From: Deinococcus hopiensis KR-140
GTDB lineage: Bacteria; Deinococcota; Deinococci; Deinococcales; Deinococcaceae
DNA: 64,000 nt
Direction of reading: 5' to 3'
Assembly: GCF_900176165.1 (NCBI RefSeq)
Contig: NZ_FWWU01000005.1
Span: forward strand, 124,001-188,000
The notes under the pieces are model-generated. The model did not search any database and was not told where the DNA came from. It saw only the letters and a program-made list of their open reading frames with translations. Made by a program: the position numbers and the translations under genes. Position 1 is the first letter of the stretch. The number at the start of each line of letters is the position of its first letter. Shown here in pieces: positions 1-9,095 of the stretch.

Positions 1-1770
1 GAGAACGTCGGTGTGAGCGAGCGCCTTTCGGCGCGCCTGCTCGACGCGCAAGGCCGTGAGGTGACGGGCGCCGTGACATGGCAAGTCGAGAAGGGGGCCG
101 TGGCGAGCGTCGCGGCGGACGGTACGGTCACCGGCCGCTCGGTCGGCAGCACGATCGTGAGGGCGACCGCGAATGGCCTGACCTCCGCGCCGATCGTCGT
201 GGCCGTCGCGGACCTGAAAGACAGCGTCACGCGGGTGCCGAACGAGCGCGTCGTGTCGCCGCCCGTGTTCGCTTCCGGAGCGGCGCCGTTCCAGCTCGGC
301 TCGCGCTACACGGTCGTGATGCGCGACGTCTCGCCGACGGCCGGCCGGCTGTGGTTCAGCAAGGCCGCCGACGGCACTCCCATTCAGGGTCAGGTCGTGT
401 CGAGCCGTCCCGTCGCGAACGGTGTGGAAGTGACGCTCGAGGTGGTGCCGCTCGGCGACGTCTTCGACAAGCTCGTGGTGAACGAGAGCTTCGAACTTTC
501 GAGCGAGGACGTTACCATTCCCGAAGCGACGGCCGCCCACTTTGGCGTGCAGCGACAGTCGAATGGAGACCTGGTGCTCACGCCGAACAAGGCGCCGAGC
601 GGCGACAAGGTCGGGGCGCTCGCGTTCAACGCCGGACCGTTTCGCTGCACCGGTTCGGACATTGAGGGCAAGATCTTGCTCGGATCGCCCTCGTTCCGGT
701 TCAACTTCGGCCGTCCGAAGGTCGAGGTGGAAGTCGTGATCGACTCGAACTTCATCGACGGACAGAACACGAGCAAAGCGCGCTTTTTGTTCACCGCCAA
801 TCCCAGCCTGCGCATGAGCAGCGGCAACCATACCCTCGTCGCCGACCTCAACAACGTGGAAGTCAAGTGCAAGCTGCGCGAAGGCTTCGAGCAGGCCGTT
901 CCAACCGGGATTCCTTTGGTGAACCTCGAAGCCAACCTCATTCCGGGCATCGAACTCGGCGGTTCGTACGGGGCGGGTCGCCGCTCGTTCGAGGCGCGCC
1001 TCTACGCCTCCGCGAACGTCCGTTTCGGCTTCGACTGCCGGGCGTCCACGGGGTCGTGCCAGAACCTCTCCACGGGTGTCAATGGCACAGTCCAGGGCAA
1101 CGTCATCCTGGGCGAGACGGGCACGCTCGGTGAGAACATCCGCGACCTCAAGATCGGCGTGTTCGGTGACGTCAAGATCACCGGCACCGCTCCCCTCGTC
1201 GGTGACATCGACCTCGGCTCGATGCGTGAGGGCTACCTCATGGAGTACGACCTCGCCCCGCTCGCCAACCAAATTGCCGACAATAACCCGGCAGGATACA
1301 CGTTGCGCCACTATCAGGTCATCGATCCGTTCACCTCCATGCGCAACCTTGTGTCCTTCCTGCTGGGGTCGGGGGTGACGCTCCCGTTGCCGACAATTGA
1401 CCGAGAAATTCGCGCGATCGAATCGCCAGTCATCACCTCAGCCACGCGAACGGGCAACACCGTGCGCGTCTCACTCGATCCGGACCGCAACAGCTTTTTC
1501 AGCACCGTGATTCCGAATCTTGAGCTCTTGCCCGCGTTTCCGCTGCTGTACAACGTCAAGGAAGTGCGCCTCTTGAGCGTGCGCGAGCTCAACATCGGGG
1601 GCCGAACGACCCAATCGGTGACCCAGCTCGCCAGCATGAACGTGCCCCTTGGCGCGACGGGCGTCAACGTCAATGTGCCTGCCGACGCGCCGACGCTCGG
1701 TCGCCTCTACGTCACGGTCGTCCCGGTCGTGATGGACACCCTGCCCCTCGGCGGACGCTTCGTTCCGTAG
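1..1770 (+). CDS. Bacterial Ig-like (Big_2) domain protein, 5' end outside window
   Basis: The reading frame is open to the left edge, so the N-terminus is missing; the GTG at position 13 is inside the domain and is not taken as the start. The first ~65 visible residues form a Big_2-type Ig fold (alternation of 'VTWQVEKG', 'VAADGTVTG', 'GSTIVRAT'), a module common in surface and adhesin proteins. The remaining ~520 residues are beta-rich with few cysteines and no recognised catalytic motif. No membrane anchor is seen at the C-terminus. A short hairpin with a T-run follows the stop. Likely exported or surface-exposed; exact role unknown. Confidence 0.75.
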   Translation, partial: ENVGVSERLSARLLDAQGREVTGAVTWQVEKGAVASVAADGTVTGRSVGSTIVRATANGLTSAPIVVAVADLKDSVTRVPNERVVSPPVFASGAAPFQLGSRYTVVMRDVSPTAGRLWFSKAADGTPIQGQVVSSRPVANGVEVTLEVVPLGDVFDKLVVNESFELSSEDVTIPEATAAHFGVQRQSNGDLVLTPNKAPSGDKVGALAFNAGPFRCTGSDIEGKILLGSPSFRFNFGRPKVEVEVVIDSNFIDGQNTSKARFLFTANPSLRMSSGNHTLVADLNNVEVKCKLREGFEQAVPTGIPLVNLEANLIPGIELGGSYGAGRRSFEARLYASANVRFGFDCRASTGSCQNLSTGVNGTVQGNVILGETGTLGENIRDLKIGVFGDVKITGTAPLVGDIDLGSMREGYLMEYDLAPLANQIADNNPAGYTLRHYQVIDPFTSMRNLVSFLLGSGVTLPLPTIDREIRAIESPVITSATRTGNTVRVSLDPDRNSFFSTVIPNLELLPAFPLLYNVKEVRLLSVRELNIGGRTTQSVTQLASMNVPLGATGVNVNVPADAPTLGRLYVTVVPVVMDTLPLGGRFVP

Positions 1771-1780
1771 CGTTTCGGAG

Positions 1781-1806
1781 GCCCCTCACGAAATAGGGGG
1801 TTTTTT
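1781..1806 (+). terminator. Rho-independent terminator
   Basis: A 5-bp CCCCT/AGGGG stem (1782-1786 with 1795-1799), an 8-nt loop, then six T. It lies 11 nt after the Ig-like gene stop. The stem is short, so strength is uncertain. Confidence 0.55.
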
Positions 1807-1810
1807 CTCA

Positions 1811-1816
1811 TATTCT
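1811..1816 (+). promoter_or_regulatory. -10 box of a leaderless promoter
   Basis: TATTCT lies 5 nt before the GTG at 1822 and no separate ribosome binding site exists. This spacing puts the transcription start at or next to the start codon. No convincing -35 box was seen. Confidence 0.45.
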
Positions 1817-1821
1817 GAGGC

Positions 1822-4800
1822 GTGGCCCTGCTGCGCCTCCTTGACGTGCCGCACCTCGAAACGGGGTCGGGGCGCGCCGAGTTGCCGCCGCACAAGCCCG
1901 TGTGGCTGCTGATTCGGCTTGCGTACGAGCAGACCTGGATGACGAGACAGGAACTCGCCACCTTATTTTGGCCTGATGACGACGAGGCGGGCGCGCGGCA
2001 TAACTTGCGCCTCCTCATCGCCCGCGCCAAAAAGCTGCCGTGGGCGGGGGCGCTCGAAGTCGAGGGGACCCGACTGCGGTTCTCGGTGGACACCGACGTG
2101 CGGCGTTTTCGCGCGGCGCACGCGGGCGAGTGCTGGGAAGAAGCCATCGCCTTGTACCGCCGCGACTTTCTGAGCGGCGTGACGTGGCGAGACGCGCCCG
2201 AAGTCGAGGGGTGGGCCGCGTTCGAGCGCGCCGCCCTCGCTGACGCGTGGCGACACGCGGTGCGCGTGCACGCCGCCGCGCTGTCGGCGAGCGGCGATCC
2301 AGTGCGGGCCGCCTCGCTCCTGCTCGAGCTGTGGCGCGCCGATCCGCTCGCCGAGGACGTGTTGCAAGCTTATCTGCGCGCCGCCCTCGCGTGCGGAGCG
2401 CGCGACGCGGCCCTTCGCGCGGGCGCGACATTTCGCGAATTGCTCGCGCGCGAGCTGAACCTCGCCCCGATGCGCGAGACGCTCGAACTCGAACAGCTGC
2501 TGCGGGACGCGGGGCCAGTGCCGGTCGCGGCGCCCCCACACGTGGAGCGCCCGGCGCTTCGGGGCGACCTCATCGGCCGCGAGGACGAACGCTTCACGCT
2601 TCAGCGTGCCTCGCTCGCCCTCATCGGCGGAGAGCCGGGCGTCGGCAAAACCCGGCTTTTGCAAGAACTCGTTCCCGACACGCGGCTCGGTGCCTCACCC
2701 TCGGCGGTGTGGTGGCGGTGCTCGGAAGGCCTCGGTGGCATTCCCTATCATCCGGTCCTGACCGCCCTGCGAGACCGCCCGGAAGCGCTGCAACCCGGCG
2801 GCGAACTCGGACCGTACCGCGACGACCTCGCCCACCTGCTGCCGGATCTCCTGGGCCGTCCGCCCGCCGCCGATCCCGTGACGCTGCGTCCCCGCCTGCT
2901 CGAGGCCCTGTCGCGGGCGACCGAGGTAGGCACCCACACCCTGGTGATCGACGATGCCCAGTGGGCCGATTCCGCGACGCTTGAACTCGCGACGGTCCTG
3001 GCGTGCCGCGGGCGCCTGCGCGTGTTTGTCGCGTACCGCGCGTCGGAGGTGAGCGCCGACCTCGCGCCGACGTTGCGGGCCCTACGCGAACAGGGCGCGC
3101 TGGACTTGCGCCTCGGTCCCTTGTCGCGCGAGGAAGTGCGCGGACTCGTCGGCGCGCTCATCGGGACGCCGGACGGGCCGCCGTTGTTCAGCGCGTGGTT
3201 GCACCGCAAGTCAGGCGGCAACGCCTTGTTCGCGCTCGAAACCTTGCGCGCGCTCTTCGAGGCGGGCACCCTGCGCGCCGACGCCGACGGTTGGCACACC
3301 TCCCTCGACGACGTTACGAGCGATTACTCCGAACTCGACGTGCCGCCGCGCATCGCTGCCCTCGTCGAGCGCCGCCTCTCTCGCCTCTCGGAAGCCGCCC
3401 GGCGCGCGCTTGACACGCTGAGCGTGGCGCAAGACGACTTCACGCCGCGCCTCGCCTCGCGCGTGTGTGGTCTGTCCGAGTGGGGAATCGTGGCCGCGCT
3501 CGAAGAGGCGCGGCGCGCGCACCTGCTGACCGAGACGAGGTTTTCGCACGATCTCGTGCGCCAGAGCGTGTACGAGGCCCTCTCGCCCGAGCGGCGCGCG
3601 TTGCTGCACAAGTCCCTCGCGCAAGGCGGCGAGCGGCTCGCACCCGCCGTGCTCGCTCGGCACCTTCTCGCGGCAGGCGAGCCGGAAGCCGCGTTGCCTC
3701 ACCTGCTGGAGGCTGCCGACGCGGCGACCGCGCGGGCGGACCTCACTGGTGCGGCCCGCTGGCTGCGCGAGGCGAGGCGCCACGCCGCGCCCGGCAGCCT
3801 CGCCGCCTTGCGCGTGAGCGTGATGCTCGGCGACCTCTTGTTATGGCAAGGCAGCGCCGAGGGCCGCGCCGAACTCAACGCGGCCCTCGGCGAACTTCGC
3901 GCTCACCCTGACCCGGCGGCGAGAGAGCTCACCGCCCACGCCCTCGCCGCCCTGTCCGAAATCGAGTTGTACGGCGGCGACTTCGAGCGCGCCAGTGCCT
4001 ACGCCGACGCTGCCCTGCGCCTCGGCGCCGGGTCGGGCGTGGTGAGCACGCCGATCGTGCGGCGCGCGCTCGAGAGCGCCGTGACCGTCGCAATGCGCCG
4101 CGGCGACGTCGAGGCGGCGCGCCGTCACCTCGATGAGGGCGCGCGCCTGGTGTCGAACGATCCTGACCTGGACGCGACCGCCGCCGAACTCGCGTTTTAC
4201 GTGGGCGATCTGCGGCGCTCGCGCGCGATGTTCGAGGAGCTGCTCACACGCGTGCCCGGTCACGCGCGCGTGCGCACGCTTGAAAATGATCTCGGCTTTG
4301 TGTGTCTCAACCTCGGCGATTTGGTGGCTGCCGAGCGCTGGCTTCGGCGCTCGCTCGAAACTTACGCGGGCGTGCCGCATCCCGAGGCCTTGTCGCGGTC
4401 GAACCTCGGGCTCGTCTTCTTGATGATGGGCCGCCTTGATGAGGCTTGGGCGGAACTGCAACTCGCCGAGAACCTCGCACGAGGCGGCGAGTTCGGCACG
4501 TTTCTCGCCGACGTGCGCCACCGACAAGCGGGGGTTCGTCTCGCGCGCAGGGAATTCGAGGCGGCGCGCGCATTGTGCCGCGAAGCCGCCTCGCTCATGC
4601 GCGGCGTCGGCGATCCCGTGCGACTCACGTGGATCCTCGCGGGATCGTGTGGCGTCGAGATTTTCGCGGGTGATAACGCGGCGGCCCGGCGATTCGCGGC
4701 CGAGGCGCGCGCCGCCTTCGAGGCTCGGCCCCACCCGGTCGGCGAGGCCCTCGTGCGTCTCGCCGAACTCGAACTCGCTGCCGCGGCCGGTCAAGACGTT

Positions 4801-4983
4801 GAGCGTCCGGCCCGCGAACTGCTGGAGTTCGCGGGCCGGACGGGCCTCGAAGAGTACGTCATCCGGGCTTTGCTGCGACTCGGCCGCCTCGACGAGGCTC
4901 ACGAGCGCGCCGACCGCCTGGGCTTTTGGCCGCTCGCCCGGCTCAGCAAGGAACTTTCGACATGCTCGCCCGCCATGCCTTGA
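1822..4983 (+). CDS. BTAD/AAA ATPase/TPR transcriptional regulator (SARP/MalT-like)
   Basis: 1053 aa. Residues ~1-95 form an OmpR-type winged-helix-like segment; ~95-235 is a bacterial transcriptional activator (BTAD) domain rich in Ala/Arg TPR helices. A STAND-type ATPase follows, with Walker A 'GGEPGVGKTRLL' near residue 275 and Walker B 'LVIDDAQWAD' near 375. The C-terminal ~450 residues are TPR-like helical repeats. Such proteins are signal-integrating regulators in which nucleotide binding gates DNA binding; the ligand and targets are unknown. The GTG start is chosen because TATTCT lies 5 nt upstream and the BTAD fold begins at once. It is followed by a gene-poor stretch, so it appears monocistronic. 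Confidence 0.88.
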   Translation: MALLRLLDVPHLETGSGRAELPPHKPVWLLIRLAYEQTWMTRQELATLFWPDDDEAGARHNLRLLIARAKKLPWAGALEVEGTRLRFSVDTDVRRFRAAHAGECWEEAIALYRRDFLSGVTWRDAPEVEGWAAFERAALADAWRHAVRVHAAALSASGDPVRAASLLLELWRADPLAEDVLQAYLRAALACGARDAALRAGATFRELLARELNLAPMRETLELEQLLRDAGPVPVAAPPHVERPALRGDLIGREDERFTLQRASLALIGGEPGVGKTRLLQELVPDTRLGASPSAVWWRCSEGLGGIPYHPVLTALRDRPEALQPGGELGPYRDDLAHLLPDLLGRPPAADPVTLRPRLLEALSRATEVGTHTLVIDDAQWADSATLELATVLACRGRLRVFVAYRASEVSADLAPTLRALREQGALDLRLGPLSREEVRGLVGALIGTPDGPPLFSAWLHRKSGGNALFALETLRALFEAGTLRADADGWHTSLDDVTSDYSELDVPPRIAALVERRLSRLSEAARRALDTLSVAQDDFTPRLASRVCGLSEWGIVAALEEARRAHLLTETRFSHDLVRQSVYEALSPERRALLHKSLAQGGERLAPAVLARHLLAAGEPEAALPHLLEAADAATARADLTGAARWLREARRHAAPGSLAALRVSVMLGDLLLWQGSAEGRAELNAALGELRAHPDPAARELTAHALAALSEIELYGGDFERASAYADAALRLGAGSGVVSTPIVRRALESAVTVAMRRGDVEAARRHLDEGARLVSNDPDLDATAAELAFYVGDLRRSRAMFEELLTRVPGHARVRTLENDLGFVCLNLGDLVAAERWLRRSLETYAGVPHPEALSRSNLGLVFLMMGRLDEAWAELQLAENLARGGEFGTFLADVRHRQAGVRLARREFEAARALCREAASLMRGVGDPVRLTWILAGSCGVEIFAGDNAAARRFAAEARAAFEARPHPVGEALVRLAELELAAAAGQDVERPARELLEFAGRTGLEEYVIRALLRLGRLDEAHERADRLGFWPLARLSKELSTCSPAMP

Positions 4984-5900
4984 AGACGCTGCCCCGCTCA
5001 ACGTCACACGGAGTTGAAGGGAACGTCGCTGTCCGTGCTGTAGGAGACGCTCATCATCCTGGGCCTGCCTGACCTCCGGACCGGAAGCATTCAGGGCGGG
5101 GTTCACGCCGGGTGATACGAAAGAATAATGATTCTCACTCATATTTTTATGAGAGTCATATCTATTTAATTCCTCCCAGGCGTGATCTATATCCTCACCG
5201 TACATCTAGCCATATACAGGAATCACTTTGGTTCCGTATGAGGCGTAATGGAGGCGGCTGGCGTCCTCTGGGTGGACGCCAGCAGGTCAGCGTGAGGCGG
5301 GTCCGAATCACGCCCAGGCGTGGGACCTCGAAGAGCTGGAGGAGACTGTGAGGGAAGCGGTGACACTGGCCTTCGACCTCTATGGGGATGACGGACAGGG
5401 GGTGTACATCCAGGAGGTGTACCGACGTGGTGGTGCGGAAGACCTGGCCGTGTGGTCCGGTCTCCCACGAGCGAAAATCACTGGGTGCCTCGGAGGACGG
5501 TCTCTCAAGACCGGAGCGCGTGGAACGCCCACTTCACGCCAACCCTGCTCCTCTGAGGCGCGAGCATCGCGATCTCGTGTTGGGAAAGACGCTCGCTGAT
5601 CGGCACCTCCATTCGCCGGTTCCAGTTCGCGGGGCGAGAGGGTCTGGAGGTCCTGCAGGGCCGGGGCGCGCGCCTTCCCCGCCTTCGTTCGCCCGACGGT
5701 CACAGCGATCAACGCCACCAGCAAGAGGACGAGCAAGGCCACCCACAACTCGGTGTTGGTGGCCTACCCCACAGGCCACCCACTTGAGTTCACTCCACCG
5801 TGGAGTAAAGGGGCCGCCCAAGAGCAGGAGCGGGAAGGCCCGCTCCACGACAACTGGAGTCGGTCCGGGTGATTCCTCACCCGCCTCTGGTCTCCACGCC
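4984..5900. other. Gene-poor interval with decayed coding fragments and inverted repeats
   Basis: No intact gene is supported. An AT-rich patch (about 5115-5240) holds a 9-bp hairpin (5129-5137 with 5150-5158, one G-T pair) inside a sequence loosely resembling an iron (Fur) box. At 5290-5450 the plus strand gives an uninterrupted but unrecognised coding-like stretch. On the minus strand about 5600-5748 encodes a membrane segment ('WVALLVLLLVALIAV') followed by 'LQTLSPRELE', faintly like the start of membrane-anchored Mrr-type endonucleases, but with only a TTG start and soon degenerate. Two inverted repeats lie at 5758-5780 (8-bp arms) and 5792-5806 (7-bp arms, one central base). Confidence 0.4.
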
Positions 5901-6998
5901 CTACGTTTTGGGGGAAGGCGAGGTCCTCAACTGCTCGCTGAGCTGGCGAACGGCGTTCATCAGGTCCTGGAACTGGACCATCTGGCTGTACGGCGGCGCC
6001 GTGCTACTGCGCTCGATCAGCTCGGGCGTCGTCATGGTCGGCTGGGGAGGAGCTTTGCCTTCCAGCAGCTGCACGAGGTGGTGAAAGGCGCGCTGCCCGA
6101 GGTTGGGGAAGTCCTGCCGGATGGTGGTCAGCGGTGGAATCAGCATCGCGCTCTCGGCGGTGTCGTCGAAACCGACCACGGACACGTCGCGCGGCACGTT
6201 CAGGCCCCGCTCCCATAGGGCGCGCAGGACCCCCACGGCCATCTGGTCGTTGGCGATCAGGAGGCCGGTAAATTCCGTGCCCGACCCCAACAGGGTGGTG
6301 GCTGCCTCATAGCCACTGCGGGCGCTCCAGTCGCCATGGGCGGTGGCGACGGGCTTCAGACCCCGCGCCGCGAGGGCGTCGAGCCAGCCCTGACTGCGCG
6401 AGTGCTCGGCCTCAGCCGGCTGCGGCTCGCAGACCAGGGCGATGCGCGTGTGCCCCAGGTTCAGGAGGTGCTCCGCACCCAGCTGCGCCCCCGCGTACTG
6501 GTCAAGCAGGGCGGCGTGAACCTCCACGCCTGCCGGAGCGTCCAGAAAGACGCAGGGCACATCGCCGCAGCCCTCCAGCAGGCTCAGCATGTCACGGCTG
6601 TTGAGGGAGGCGTTGACCAGGACGCCGTCCACGTGCCGCTCCCTCAGCGCCCGGACCGCGCCCTCCACGGCGGGCAGGCCGTAATCATGAACGATGGAGA
6701 CGATCAGGCTGTAGCCGTGCTCGCGCGCCGCCCGCTCGATACCTGAGGCGAGCTGCGACGGCGCGTGCAGCGAGATGTCGTTGGTGGCAAAGCCGATGGT
6801 GTGCGTGCGGTGACGGGCCAGCCCCTGCGCCAAACGGTTCGGCACGTAGCCGAGCTCCCGAATGGCCGCCTCCACCTTCTCGCGGGTCTTGAGGGAAATA
6901 TGCGCGTAGTTGTTGACCACCCGCGACACGGTGATGTGCGACACGCCCGCCAGGCGGGCCACGTCTTCCAGGGTGGCAGGTTTGCGCGTACTGCTCAT
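5901..6998 (-). CDS. LacI-family transcriptional repressor of the galactoside operon
   Basis: 365 aa. The N-terminal helix-turn-helix is canonical ('TLEDVARLAGVSHITVSRVVNN', residues ~8-30) with the hinge helix 'PNRLAQGLARHR' near 55-66, followed by a periplasmic-binding-protein-like sugar domain. It is transcribed away from the sugar ABC/beta-galactosidase operon starting at 9096, and two LacI-type palindromes lie upstream of that operon, so it most likely represses it and is released by a galactoside. Only 69 nt separate its ATG from the iscB stop codon, so it may be read from the inserted IscB element or from a weak local promoter. Effector identity is inferred from context. Confidence 0.88.
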   Translation of the reverse strand: MSSTRKPATLEDVARLAGVSHITVSRVVNNYAHISLKTREKVEAAIRELGYVPNRLAQGLARHRTHTIGFATNDISLHAPSQLASGIERAAREHGYSLIVSIVHDYGLPAVEGAVRALRERHVDGVLVNASLNSRDMLSLLEGCGDVPCVFLDAPAGVEVHAALLDQYAGAQLGAEHLLNLGHTRIALVCEPQPAEAEHSRSQGWLDALAARGLKPVATAHGDWSARSGYEAATTLLGSGTEFTGLLIANDQMAVGVLRALWERGLNVPRDVSVVGFDDTAESAMLIPPLTTIRQDFPNLGQRAFHHLVQLLEGKAPPQPTMTTPELIERSSTAPPYSQMVQFQDLMNAVRQLSEQLRTSPSPKT

Positions 6999-7067
6999 AG
7001 AGACCTCCAGGAGACCACGTGCTTCAGCGGGGGGAGGAATGGAGACGGCGCCGCAGGCGGGGACGCC

Positions 7068-8362
7068 TTACGCATAGCTGTAGCCGTCCTGACGTTGGAT
7101 CGTCGAGAAGAAGCGGTGGTTGATGCCATCTTTCTTCCCGTCCTTTGTGGCGAGAGCGAACGACCCCTTGGCGCGGACAGAGACGCGCCCCGTGTGGTGC
7201 CCTGCGTTCTTGCCGCTCGGTACATCAGCGCGCACCATGTCGCCCGTCTGGAAGCCGAAAAAAACCTTCTGCCTTGTGCGCCATTTGTTCGGGAAGCCGT
7301 GTTCGTCGGTCTTGCACGCCTGCCGGTTGCCACGCCCCATGCACTTGATCTGGAATGGCTTGAGGATGGGTAGGCGGAGTCTTTCGCCTGATTCGCCGAC
7401 ACAGGCGGCGTCAATCCAGTGGTTCTTGGAGAAACCTTGGTGAGTGCGGTTGAACTTGGTTCGTCCACCCGTGCCGACTTCGACGGGGAAGCCGGAAACC
7501 TTGAGGGTTTCGTAGAGCTTCCAACGCGTCGCGTTCACGGCAGCCGCATCCCGTAGAGGCGCTTTGGCCTGTCCGAGAATGCGCTTCAGCAAATCTGGCT
7601 TTTTCGCCAGGAACTGCTCGACAGGCTTTGAGCCTTTCTTCTGGTTGCACGGCACGCAGGCCAACGTCAGGTTGCTGACCCGGTCAGAGCCACCCTTGCT
7701 GCGGGGCTGAATACGTTCGACTTCAAGCGGCACGTCCTTCTCTCTGCAGTAAGCGCACTGATGGCCCCACTTGTGGAGCAGATAGCCCTTGACTTCGTAG
7801 CCATGCAGGGTGCCCTGTTGGTACTCGGTGCCCTGAATCTCGGGGTTCTCCATCGTCTGCATGTCAAATCGGACCCGTTCTATGCTGATCTGGTCAGCCG
7901 GGGTCCATTTGGCGAGCCGCGTGACCCAGGGATCAACCGTGAAGACCCGGTGCATCAAGGACGGGGCCAGCCAACCTTTGGGCTTGGTTCTGTTCAGGAA
8001 GCGGGCCTTCCGGTAGCGGGTTTTGCGGCTCCGGCGGGAGGACCGTAAGCTCCGACGCGCTTCCGGCTTCATCTTGATGGCGAGCCCCCGGTGGGTGAGG
8101 TTCGCACCCCACAGCACCTTCTTGCCCCTCTTGAAGTCGCCCACCAGCGCGATCCCCGTGGTCTTACTGCCGGGGTCAATCTTGATCTGGATGGGGGCTG
8201 CGTCTCGCCTCCTTCGCGCGCCTTGAGAATGATCGTGAACGGATACCGCCTGAACACGGCGGCCTTCTTTTCGTGCAGCAACTCCCTGGCGCGTGCCGGG
8301 TGGCACGGCATCAGGGGTTGCCGGTTGGTGTTGAGCACCAGAACGCGTTGTGAATCGGGCAT
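7068..8362 (-). pseudogene. iscB: IscB RNA-guided endonuclease, frameshifted, HNH histidine replaced
   Basis: The protein would be ~431 aa, full length for IscB, but is split over two frames. The PLMP domain starts at ATG 8362 ('LNTNRQPLMPC...KKAAVFRRYPFTI') and its frame continues to about 8198. A C-run of five (minus strand 8197-8193) where six are needed shifts into RuvC-I ('IQIKIDPGSKTTGIAL'). Bridge helix (Arg-rich), RuvC-II ('ISIERVRF'), HNH with two CxxC knuckles ('CAYC', 'CVPC') and RuvC-III ('NHWIDAACVG') follow, ending in the family-typical 'DGYSYA'. The HNH signature reads 'EVERIQPRSKGG' where the family has E-H-I: the catalytic His is Arg (codon 7715-7713). RuvC acidic residues look intact. 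No IS200 transposase is nearby. It may be a decaying nuclease, a RuvC-only nickase, or carry a sequencing error at the C-run. Confidence 0.85.
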
Positions 8363-8610
8363 GACTTTCCTCGTACTTCTCTCCGCTTGCGCGGGTAACG
8401 TTCGCCTGGAAGGGAATTGAAGTGTCGGTTCGTCACAAAACGGAGGCTGCTTCCCAACAACTTTGTTCGTCTTGCACCACAGAGCGACAAACTGGCGAGG
8501 CATTCGTAGGTGTGCAACTTCAAATCGGCTGCCCGATTGGGGCCTTCGGGTAACTCAGGCACGAGCCTCGCGGTCAATGCCTCAGTCTTTCGACCGGGGA
8601 TGAGTTACAG
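8363..8610 (-). ncRNA. Omega-RNA (HEARO) of the IscB element
   Basis: The ~250 nt directly upstream of iscB fold extensively on the iscB strand, as expected for the HEARO RNA that guides IscB. Visible stems: 8550-8557 with 8601-8608 (8 bp, perfect), enclosing 8572-8575 with 8592-8595; a hairpin 8523-8528/8533-8538 (6 bp, perfect, 4-nt loop); and 8472-8477 with 8512-8517 (6 bp, perfect). The RNA is expected to begin at high coordinates (about 8610-8660), with its guide at the 5' end, and to run into the iscB start. The 5' boundary and guide were not fixed by eye. Confidence 0.65.
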
Positions 8611-8723
8611 AAACCTCAGAGGTGGTGAGAGGAACGAACCCGGAACGTATTCTCTCCTTTTTTGACAGCGAGAACAATCCACGCCCTTCCGGGGTGCATC
8701 CAGCAGAGACAGGCCTGCATCAA

Positions 8724-8737
8724 TGTTAGCGCCAACA
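8724..8737. promoter_or_regulatory. LacI-type operator, distal copy
   Basis: TGTTAGC/GCCAACA, an inverted repeat with one mismatch matching the TGTTAGCGCTAACA type bound by many LacI-family proteins. Its centre is 183 bp from the second operator, a distance compatible with looping by a tetrameric repressor. Confidence 0.55.
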
Positions 8738-8905
8738 GCAGAGCCGTCATGCTTGGGGACCCACGAGGGAAAGCTCACGATGTCCCCCGTGCTGCCCGCA
8801 GGTGAAGTTTAATTCCCTGCCAGAGGAAGGAAGTTGCAGGGCATCCCCCTCCGGTACTCCTGCCCGGTCCAGTCCTCCTCGCCCTCTATTGTTTAAAAGT
8901 CACAA

Positions 8906-8921
8906 TTGTTAGCCCTAACAA
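8906..8921. promoter_or_regulatory. LacI-type operator, proximal copy
   Basis: TTGTTAG-CC-CTAACAA, 7-bp perfect arms around CC, in the AT-rich promoter region upstream of the binding-protein gene. A -10-like TACCTT lies at 8927-8932. The site would overlap or block the promoter; binding by the LacI protein encoded at 5901-6998 is inferred. Confidence 0.7.
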
Positions 8922-9095
8922 GAAATACCTTTTGAACACATCCGAATGCCTCCGAGAAGCCCGCTTCTCCCCGCTTGCCCATCACCGTTCAGGCCACCCG
9001 TGGTCCTGAAGGTCCGCCTCCTCCTGCCTGGGAATCCCCTTCCCCGGCGGCCTGCGTCCGCTTCCGCCCACGTCCCCCTTCCGAGGAGAACCCTG

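Noticed and set aside
3841..5205. 454-codon minus-strand frame
   Set aside because: Lies opposite the TPR part of the regulator gene, whose coding signal is clear.
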